From Adiantum capillus-veneris (Eukaryota > Streptophyta > Polypodiopsida > Polypodiales > Pteridaceae), in contig CM043945.1 of assembly GCA_014529385.2 (NCBI GenBank), positions 141,030,241-141,094,240 of the forward strand: DNA of 64,000 bases, given 5' to 3'. The notes below the pieces were generated by a model, which saw only the letters and a list, made by a program, of their open reading frames with translations, was not told the DNA's origin and made no database searches. This document shows positions 57,430 through 64,000 of this stretch, piece by piece (the first letter of the stretch is position 1; the number at the start of each line of letters is the position of its first letter). Position numbers and translations under genes: made by a program.

Positions 57430-58110
57430 TTTGCTATAGCATCGTTGAGAGAGAGTTCAAACAAATTACCGTTTCGAGGAGCAGTGGCTATAGTCTGTCC
57501 ATCTTTCTCAATTCGGCATTTGGTATGATCAAATCCAACAAACAGACCAAGATCAACAAGTCTAGCAACTGAAAGAAGATTACGTTGAAGATCTGGTACA
57601 TGTAATACTCCTCGCAAAATTCGAGTGGAAGAAGATAAGGTACCAAGATATAAGTCTCCAATACCCTTTACTTGACAAGTAGTATCATCAGCAGCAAGAT
57701 AAACAACACATTGAACTTCAGTGGATGATAGTTATGGAGCCACTTAGACTGATATGTAATATTTCCTGTAGCACCAGAATCGACAATAAAAAGTGATCCA
57801 TCATGTACATGAAGTATTCTGTCTAGAGCAACTAAACATAGGACGCAGCTTGTTTCTGGTACAATGTTGTTTCGATGTTCAGTAGCATATGCTCTATTTC
57901 GATCTGTGTCGAATCGACGCTTATAGCACATATGAGTGGGATGATCAAATCATCCACAATATTCACAAGAAGAAGAAGAAGAGTCTCTACATAAACATGG
58001 TTGTTTTGTGGTAATATTGTGTTCTTCATCATATTGACGTGCCCAACAATCATCTTCAGTATGGCCATTTTTGTTGCAGTAAGAACATTTCTTATTACGA
58101 AATTTGAGAC
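57430..58110 (-). pseudogene. Copia-B zinc knuckles and protease
   Basis: Two knuckles: CSYCNKNGHTEDDC (58090-58040), and CEYCG followed by a stop in place of a residue then FDHPTHMC (57970-57930). Protease active site FIVDSGATGNITYQS near 57790. The end of the protease and linker (VPDLQRNLLSVARLVDLG, 57620-57540) precedes integrase. Frameshifts near 57830 and 57720. Confidence 0.8.
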
Positions 58111-58212
58111 GAGAGAAATATTACCACGACGGCCACCTTTGTGGTTTCCTCATTGAAATGGATGCCTACGAGCATAAAAAGCACGTTCCATTTGTTGTGA
58201 CTCAGTCTCCTC

Positions 58213-58899
58213 TTATGAAATCATAGCTGTATCATGACCAGCATTATGATGTTCTTGACGTTGAGAGTATTCAATTAAAGACATGCAGGCTTGGTCGAAA
58301 TCAAGACCATGTTTATTAGAGAGAATAGTAACAATGTTATTATAAGAAGAGTCCTTCATCGTATGAAGGAGAAGTGTAATCAGTTGCTTTTGTGGAACAG
58401 GATCACCGACAACAGCAAGTTGATTAATAATAGATTTGAAAGATTCAATATGTCCCGTCATGGCAGTACCAACTTCATATTGTAACTTGTTAAGCAACCC
58501 TCTCAAATAAAGTATTTCTGTGACAGATTTCTTCTGAAAGTTTGCAATAAGGTACTTCCATACATCGTGGGAAGTAGGCAGGTCATACCTATCAAGCAAA
58601 AGGGTATCAGTAAGAGTAGAAAGGATATACCGACGAGCTGCTTTATCACGTCGTTTCCAATCCGTATAGGCAACATTCCAATCTTCAAATATAGGTCCTT
58701 CAGTGATAAGCACGTTATCATTATCCGTATCAACAGGCTGAGGTGGACAAACACGATTTCCAAGAACAACATCGGAGAGTTCATCGCCTTCAAAAATTAA
58801 CAATATCTTTGCTTTCCAGCCTTGAAAACCTTGACCTTGGAAAGGAGGAACAAAATGCTGGCCAGAAGGAAAGCCGTTGACGAGAATATTCATAGCCAT
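58213..58899 (-). pseudogene. Copia-B gag
   Basis: Likely start ATG 58899 (MAMNILVNGFPSGQHFVPPF), chosen over an upstream in-frame ATG at 58968 because copia Gag usually starts just before the W-x-A-K segment. Blocks: FQGWKAKILLIFEGDELSDV, DWNVAYTDWKRRDKAARRYI, YLRGLLNKLQYEVGTAMTGH match the UBN2/gag family. About 228 residues open up to a stop before the knuckles. The frame resumes there. Confidence 0.8.
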
Positions 58900-58969
58900 A
58901 TCTTGTTGCGAGAAGACGTATAAGATAAGATCGCAGAATCTGCACACCATATATGGTGAATGCCGCAAT

Positions 58970-59656
58970 GGAGAATGAGAGAGATATGAGGACTACGTTC
59001 TATCAATGATAAACATAAGAAGGATGCTCAAGGAACGTCCAAAGATGTGAGAGATGTCACCCAAAAAAGGCAGGGTTAAGGAGACGTTAATAATAAAAGA
59101 GTCCTCAAAATAGAGTGGCCTGAGACGCAAGATTGACGACCACAATATGAATAGCAAAAAGATAAATCTTCTAGAAAAAGTTAACGTCAAAATAAGAAAA
59201 ATAATCGCGGACGCTTCACGAAGAAGTAGGACGAAGAAAGTTGCGTCAAGCTCAATTACAGTAAAAACAACATAACTTTCTGCTGCGAACTCCGATTAAC
59301 GCAAACCTAGAACTCAAATTGAAGAGCTCGAGAAGACGAACAAGTTTTGGATGAAAAGTGCCATTGCGCTACGCTCCATAGCGATTTTCTTGTTTCTCCA
59401 AATTTTGAGCAGAACACCCCGAAAAATTGAGATGAAATTCAAGGTGTCATCAACAAGAAAACGTAATCAACGATTAGATTGATTAGCAATAAACACCACA
59501 CAAAACACTAATCATATTCTTCTTAACACAAAACAACCACTGTTAACAAGAATCAATGCTCAAAAATAAAATTTGTAGCAATTTTGAATCTTACATGTAA
59601 ATCGCATACACATAATGTTTTGCCACCATGAATTGAATCGGCGCATGATCGTTACT
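58970..59656 (-). other. Copia-B 5' leader
   Basis: About 0.69 kb between primer site and gag start. No conserved ORF or motif recognised. Confidence 0.6.
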
Positions 59657-59668
59657 GCACTGATACCA
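59657..59668 (-). promoter_or_regulatory. Copia-B primer-binding site (iMet-like)
   Basis: TGGTATCAGTGC on the reverse strand directly after the 5' LTR, differing by one base from the usual iMet site TGGTATCAGAGC. Confidence 0.8.
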
Positions 59669-59815
59669 TGTTGAGATGTAGAGAGAAAGAGAGAGAGAGA
59701 GACAAGACAAGAGACACACCATATACGGTCCCAAAGACTGATTCATATTGAGGACAAGATACAAATATATAGGTGAGACCAAGTTGAGTAGAGTGAGCCA
59801 TATATAGCTCCAACA
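59669..59815 (-). repeat. Copia-B 5' LTR
   Basis: 147 bp partner of 54458-54600, starting TGTTGGAGC at 59815 and ending CTCAACA at 59669 on the reverse strand. Confidence 0.9.
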
Positions 59816-59879
59816 AGAAGGATATGTGTGTGTGGTATCATCAAGGACATGGTCAGGGTTATATACATAAGTTAATTTC

Positions 59880-60527
59880 CTGAGTGTTGTTGCCTATCAT
59901 TTCACCTGAAGGAGTCACTATTGACCCTGACAAAGTCAAAGATATTGTGGAATAGCCTCAACCCACTTCACAAACCAAAGTCAGAGGGTTCTTAGGTATC
60001 ACAGGGTGGTACAGGATCTTCGTAAAGGACTATGCTCTTAAAGCTGCACCACTAACCGACTTGCTAAAGAAAGGAGCTACGATACTTTGGGAAGAAAAAC
60101 ATAAATCTTGCTTCAAACAGCTTAAGGAGTATCTTGCTTCAAAACCTCTCTTAAAACTTCCAAACTTCACCCAAGAATTCGAGGTGATCACAGATGCTAG
60201 TAGCCTTGCATTAGGAGGAGTCCTTACTCAAGAAGGAAGGCCTGTAGCTTATACTTCTCGAAAGCTTAGGATTCATGAAGTGAATTATGCTCCACATGAT
60301 TTAGAATTGCTAGCAGTTATTCACGCTCTCAAGCTCTGGAGACATTATCTATTGGGACAAAAATTCCAATTGGTAACAGATCACAAGAGTCTTAAGTGGA
60401 TTTTTACCCAACCTAACCTTAACATGAGACAGAGGAGATGGATAGAGCTCATGCACGAATATGATTTTGATATTAAATTTAGACCAGGTAAGGATAATGT
60501 TGTGGCAGATACCTCTCTTCACGTAGG
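59880..60527 (+). pseudogene. Ty3/chromovirus RT C-terminus and RNase H, fold-back arm 1
   Basis: ISPEGVTIDPDKVKDIVE, a stop, then GFLGITGWYRIFVKDYALKA, and RNase H: FEVITDASSLALGGVLTQEG, VNYAPHDLELLAVIHALKLW, LVTDHKSLKWIF, FRPGKDNVVADT. The Asp of TDAS, Glu of DLELL and Asp of TDHK are in place. The frame ends shortly after NVVAD at the fold-back centre. The chromodomain pieces nearby suggest a chromovirus source. Confidence 0.85.
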
Positions 60528-61170
60528 ATACTAGCAAGCATTTGGTAATCTGCATCTCTAACAGCAGCATCCGAAACCTTGTCTAAAATAGGGTTGTTAG
60601 CCATGGAAATTGCCCCCAGAAAAGCTTTATGGCTTAGGGCATCTGCCACAACATTATCCTTACCTGGTCTAAATTTAATATCAAAATCATATTCGTGCAT
60701 GAGTTCTATCCATCTCCGCTATCTCGTGTTAAGGTTAGGTTGGATAAAAATCCACTTAAGACTCTTGTGATCTGTTACCAATTGGAATTTTCGTCCCAAT
60801 AGATAATGTCTCCATAGCTTGAGAGCGTGAATAACTGCTAGCAATTCTAAATCATGTGTAGCATAATTCACTTCATGAATCCTAAGCTTCCGAGAAGTAT
60901 AAGCTACAGGCCTTCCTTCTTGAGTAAGGACTCCTCCTAATGCAAGGTTACTAGCATCTGTGATCACCTCGAATTCTTGGGTGAAGTCTGGAAGTTTTAA
61001 GAGAGGTTCAAAAGCAAGATACTCCTTAAGCTGCTTAAAGCAAGATTCATTTTTTTCTTCCCAAAGTATCGTAGCTCCTTTCTTTAGCAAGTCGGTTAGT
61101 GGTGCAGCTTTAAGAGCATAGTCCTTTACGAAGATCCTGTACCACCCTGTGATACCTAAGAACACTCTGA
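59962..61170. repeat. Large inverted duplication of RT/RNase H
   Basis: Arm 1 is about 59962-60514 and arm 2 about 60620-61170 in reverse orientation, with roughly 105 bp between. The arms agree closely over about 550 bp. The left arm ends within NVVAD; the right arm reads on past that point into the loop (ALSHKAFLGAISM…), so the loop is single-copy sequence from the same element. Confidence 0.85.
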
Positions 61171-61189
61171 CTACACTTATATTATACAC
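60479..61189 (-). pseudogene. Ty3/chromovirus RT C-terminus and RNase H, fold-back arm 2
   Basis: Reverse-strand copy: FLGITGWYRIFVKDYALKAA… RNase H FEVITDASNLALGGVLTQEG, VNYATHDLELLAVIHALK, stop in place of Gln or Arg after PNLNTR (60719), then FRPGKDNVVADALSHKAFLG. The upstream end (61165-61189) is leader/LTR sequence (ATATAAGTGTAG) joined directly to pol, showing an internal deletion in the source element before or at the rearrangement. Confidence 0.85.
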
Positions 61190-61530
61190 TTAGAACTTTA
61201 AATTGGTCAATTTCCCTAGTAATCACCTTGTTTCCAAAGAGAGTTTGTAATTTGAACCCTCGCCAAATCGTATTCACACTTAGTGTTGTTATTCTACATC
61301 TAATTTCTATACATCAAATATTTGCTAATCGTAATTAATCAAAAATTAAGTGTGTAAACTGTGAGTGAAAGTTTAGGAATGCACTACTTTTATGCTTCAC
61401 ATTTCTAATCCAATTCTAACTTCAATTTCTATACTTCAACTAAATCAATTTTTAGTATTATTCAAAATTCTACTTAATCTGATTGACAATAAAATTGGTG
61501 AATGAGAATTTCATCATGTATAATAAGAAT
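61165..61530 (-). mobile_element. Chromovirus LTR/leader segment, reverse copy
   Basis: Reverse complement of 53598-53950 with scattered differences, ending at CTACACTTATATTATACAC against the pol piece. Confidence 0.65.
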
Positions 61531-61620
61531 ATGATGAGTTCTCTTATGTATTAACTTTCAATTAACTATACATAAGTTAATAGTGAACATGTACTAACTA
61601 GAGAGAGTAGGTATACTTAG

Positions 61621-61843
61621 AGAGATTAGAGTAAGAGAAAACATACACTCACATCTTTTCTAAAGTTAATTGAATCTTACTAATCTATCAGGAAAATTAG
61701 AGTAAGAGATAGTACGCACACACACATATCCTTCTTAAATCTAATTGAATCTTACTAATCTATTAGAGAAATTAAAGTAAGAGACAACACACATACACAC
61801 ATATCCTTCTTAAAACTAATTGAATGTTACTATCTATTAGAAC
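61621..61843. repeat. ~72-bp tandem repeat, three units
   Basis: Units from about 61622, 61692 and 61765, each with ATTAGAGTAAGAGA…CACACATATCCTTCTTAAA.CTAATTGAATCTTACTAATCTAT. Part of the unit (AGAAGGATATGTGTGTGTG) also lies at 59816-59834, beside copia-B. Confidence 0.8.
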
Positions 61844-61854
61844 CTTACCCATAA

Positions 61855-62055
61855 GAATCTATGACGAAATTCTTGGAATGGATTGGTTAGCCAGTCATAA
61901 TGCCAATATCCATTGTGCCCAAACAAGTGTTACTTTTGTGTACAACCAAGGTTAAGAAGTCACTATTCAAGGCCAGAATGGACGACCAAAAGCTTACTTG
62001 GTCAAAGATAATCGTCTTTTGAAAGGGTTACGCAAGGGTCAACTAAGGGAGTAGT
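61855..62055 (+). pseudogene. Ty3/chromovirus protease fragment
   Basis: IRIYDEILGMDWLASHNANI, HCAQTSVTFVYNQG, stop, VTIQGQNGRPKAYLVKDNRL matches the C-terminal half of the chromovirus protease (ILGMDWL-x-H-x-A-x-I). The active-site half is missing. Single stop near 61950. Confidence 0.75.
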
Positions 62056-62550
62056 AATGCCAAATTGTACTTAGCCATTAACATAAGACTAAGCCTACAC
62101 TTTCTCCTAGAGGAAGACTAGCCATTCTTGCATGCTATCGTTGCAAGATTAACTCTAATCAAAGAAGGTCGTGGACTTGGCGTATCAATCAAAGTTGAAT
62201 TCTCCCTTCTTCTTCTCTCTCCATCAATAATCGTGCCGAAGGGTTTGTCAGGTAAGATGTGTTCTACATTGATGTTTTCTTGATTTCTTGTTGTTTTCTT
62301 TTTCATCTCTAGTCCGGTATATATATATATATATATCTCTAATCTCATCTCCTTAACGAAACCTATCTCTCTCACTCTTAGTAATTCATCCTCTCTACAC
62401 ATTTTAGGTTCTCCTTGCTACATGTACATCTCTCCCTGTAGTATCCTTATTGCCTACGGGCAAGAATAGGGCTTGGGAGGGAAACTCTCTTCTCTTCTCT
62501 TCCCTTCTCTTCTCTCATATCTACATTTTTCACATACTAGAGTTATCCTA
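62056..62550. other. Unassigned segment with TA microsatellite
   Basis: No coding sequence seen. TA run at about 62320-62337 and CT-rich stretch at 62490-62515. May be LTR or leader of the element that carries the small ORF pair just downstream. Confidence 0.4.
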
Positions 62551-62563
62551 AACGAATAATCCA

Positions 62564-62770
62564 CATGATGATAATTTCTATCGCTTTCACTCTGTACGAT
62601 CTATTAGAATTAATGTATGGATTAGCCGTAAAATACACTTTCAACAATGTATAGTGTTTCTCTTCGGCCCTGAAAGGCTCAATGAAATACTTTTATCACC
62701 GGATCCCATTATACTACCTCTCATAGACTATAACTTTTCTTTTGACGTAAGCGTAGTTATCTTGCTATGA
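62564..62770 (+). pseudogene. Divergent leader ORF B relative
   Basis: Frame HDDNFYRFHSVRSIRINVWI, SRKIHFQQCIVFLFGPERLN, EILLSPDPIILPLIDYNFSF, ending DVSVVILL. Clearly related to ORF B of Tat-1 and Tat-2 at protein level, with many synonymous codon differences. No ATG is in the expected place, so it is either start-degraded or read from an alternative start. Its TGA overlaps the ATG of the next frame (ATGA). Function unknown. Confidence 0.55.
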
Positions 62771-62977
62771 ACCAAGAGGATTTGTACACAATTAATCCCA
62801 ATCACTAGACAAAATATATATATTATGGTAAGCACAAAACTACAATTCCAAAGAACAATTCGTAGCCTATTTGGTCAGCCAAGATTGAATGCCATTAACT
62901 CATCTATTAACCCTTTCATACTACCCATGATACGATATGACCATAGCCTTGATGTTTTCATCTTTGTGTTGTTTTGA
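62767..62977 (+). pseudogene. Divergent leader ORF A relative with one frameshift
   Basis: MNQEDLYTINP, then a one-base shift near 62804-62808, after which VSTKLQFQRTIRSLFGQPRL, NAINSSINPFILPMIRYDHS, LDVFIFVLF. Same C-terminal end as ORF A of the Tat elements. Order here is B then A, opposite to the Tat leaders. Confidence 0.55.
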
Positions 62978-63169
62978 CATTCTCTTTTGTGTTCTTTCTT
63001 TGTGTGTGTGAGTGCAAGAGAGAAAGAGTGGGTCTTCTTTGATTGCACTTCTTTCCAAACCCTAGTCTTCATGGCATCTATGGTTTAACTCCTTCATATA
63101 GTTTTTGTTGAGTTCTCTCACAAACTCTCACAGCCATAAGCCCGGTGCTCTCCTGGCAAGACCGCACAT

Positions 63170-63370
63170 TTCTCATCTTCTCAAGTAGCATCTTCTATAG
63201 GGAAATCTTTCGATAAGATAAGATGTTCTTTGATGGCTCTATTCCTAAGCTTTCTCTCCCGAGTTTCTAGGATAGTATCAGGTTGGAGTTGTAAAATATC
63301 TTGAGCAGGTAAAATGATTTGCTCATCATCAAGGACATGGTCAGGATTATATACATAAGGTTTTAACAGA
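63170..63370 (-). pseudogene. Second chromodomain fragment
   Basis: Diverged copy of 54150-54401, reverse strand, including the ILETRERKLRNRAIKEH-type segment and the region after it. Direct in orientation relative to the first copy. Confidence 0.65.
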
Positions 63371-64000
63371 TTTACAAGACTGCCACATAATGCCAGCGCT
63401 TATAAGTAGAGAGACTTGAGAGAAACCATACCGAAGGTTTTGGACAAACATTCTTTCCTATAGCAACATGTTTAACCAGACATTCTTTTCTACTTGTCAA
63501 ACATATGCCGAATTTCTTGGGGTTAAGCCCCTTGGTTTCAGTTCGTGTTTTCTTTTCATAAGGTAAATAATATATTCCTATGGTCTCGCATATGCAATGA
63601 TGCATAACTTGAACTGCAATACTAACCTATACCATAGCTCCGATTGGTTCGATTGGTCGAGACATAACATGTTCCACAGGAGTTCCACTGTTACTTGTAC
63701 CAGCTTCATGATCATTAGCGCCTTGGGTTCGAGCACACTTTGGAGCCATTTTTTTGTACTACACTTATATTATACACTAAGAACTTTAAATTGGTCAATT
63801 TTCCTAGTAATCTCCTTGTTTCCAAAGAGAGTCTGTAATTTGAACCCTCGCCAACTCGGATTCACACTTAGTGTTTTTGTTCTACATCTAATTTCTATAC
63901 ATCAAAGATTTGCTATAATCGTAATTAATCAAAAATTAAGTGTGTAAACTGTGAGTGAAAGTTTAGGAATGCATTACTTTTATGCTTCACATTTCTAATC
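63371..64000 (-). mobile_element. Chromovirus gag start, leader and LTR, reverse copy
   Basis: Right part (63750-64000) is the reverse complement of 53705-53961. Before it, 63560-63750 is the reverse complement of the gag start at 53962-54130 (MAPKCARTQGANDHEAGTS, with CAR for HAR). Left part (63371-63480) repeats 53450-53540 in direct orientation. The element runs off the window end. Confidence 0.65.

Larger units (their letters stand above)
54458..59815 (-). mobile_element. Copia-B: complete but decayed Ty1/copia element
   Basis: 5.36 kb reverse-strand element with LTRs of 147 bp (59669-59815) and 143 bp (54458-54600), iMet-like primer site, gag, protease, integrase, RT, RNase H and a purine tract. 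A perfect 5-bp target duplication AGAAG lies at 54453-54457 and 59816-59820. It sits in the scrambled chromovirus region, whose sequence continues on both sides. LTRs differ by one 4-bp GA unit and about two substitutions by eye, so it is fairly young, yet pol has several stops. Confidence 0.92.

Overview
This window looks like repeat-rich nuclear DNA from a large plant genome. It is built almost entirely of LTR retrotransposons inserted into one another. I see no intact host gene, no rRNA or tRNA gene, no CRISPR array and no bacterial-style operon. The plant assignment rests on three things: Ty1/copia elements with tRNA-iMet-like primer sites, Ty3/gypsy elements of the Tat type (a second, archaeal-type RNase H between the RT-linked RNase H and the integrase), and chromodomain-bearing Ty3 fragments. 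A broken cyanovirin-N-like (CVNH) fragment at 36.2-36.4 kb would fit a fern, because CVNH domains are known from ferns, but this is only a hint.

Layout. 1-9042: two near-identical copies of a ~2.1 kb LTR plus primer site plus gag start (reverse strand), with a reverse-strand Tat remnant (2569-6228) between them. 9043-11999: unassigned DNA with a 219-bp tandem duplication. 12000-33551: a forward Ty3 element ('host Ty3') cut by three later insertions: a reverse Ty1/copia element (13204-18753), a complete Tat element (Tat-2, 19970-30516) and a reverse solo LTR (31525-33092). Its reading frame can be followed across each junction and short target duplications are visible. 33552-35406: two tandem ~0.94 kb LTR-like units. 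35407-36850: microsatellites and a TTAGG-like degenerate minisatellite enclosing the CVNH fragment. 37282-38738: a broken plant Transposase_24-like coding region. 38739-50757: Tat-1, the best preserved Tat element, with a 1.34 kb terminal-inverted-repeat transposon inside its 5' LTR. 50758-53540: mostly unassigned. 53540-64000: scrambled chromovirus pieces in both orientations, including a large fold-back of RT/RNase H, interrupted by a second copia element (54458-59815) with a perfect 5-bp target duplication.

All large retroelement reading frames carry stops or frameshifts. The exception is the most interesting signal in the window. Both Tat elements carry, between primer site and gag, two small related ORFs (70 and 72 codons) that stay open in both copies. 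A third, more divergent pair lies at 62.56-62.98 kb in swapped order. The differences I checked between pairs are largely synonymous, which suggests selection on an undescribed small-protein pair.

All boundaries and similarities come from reading by eye. No alignment or database search was run.
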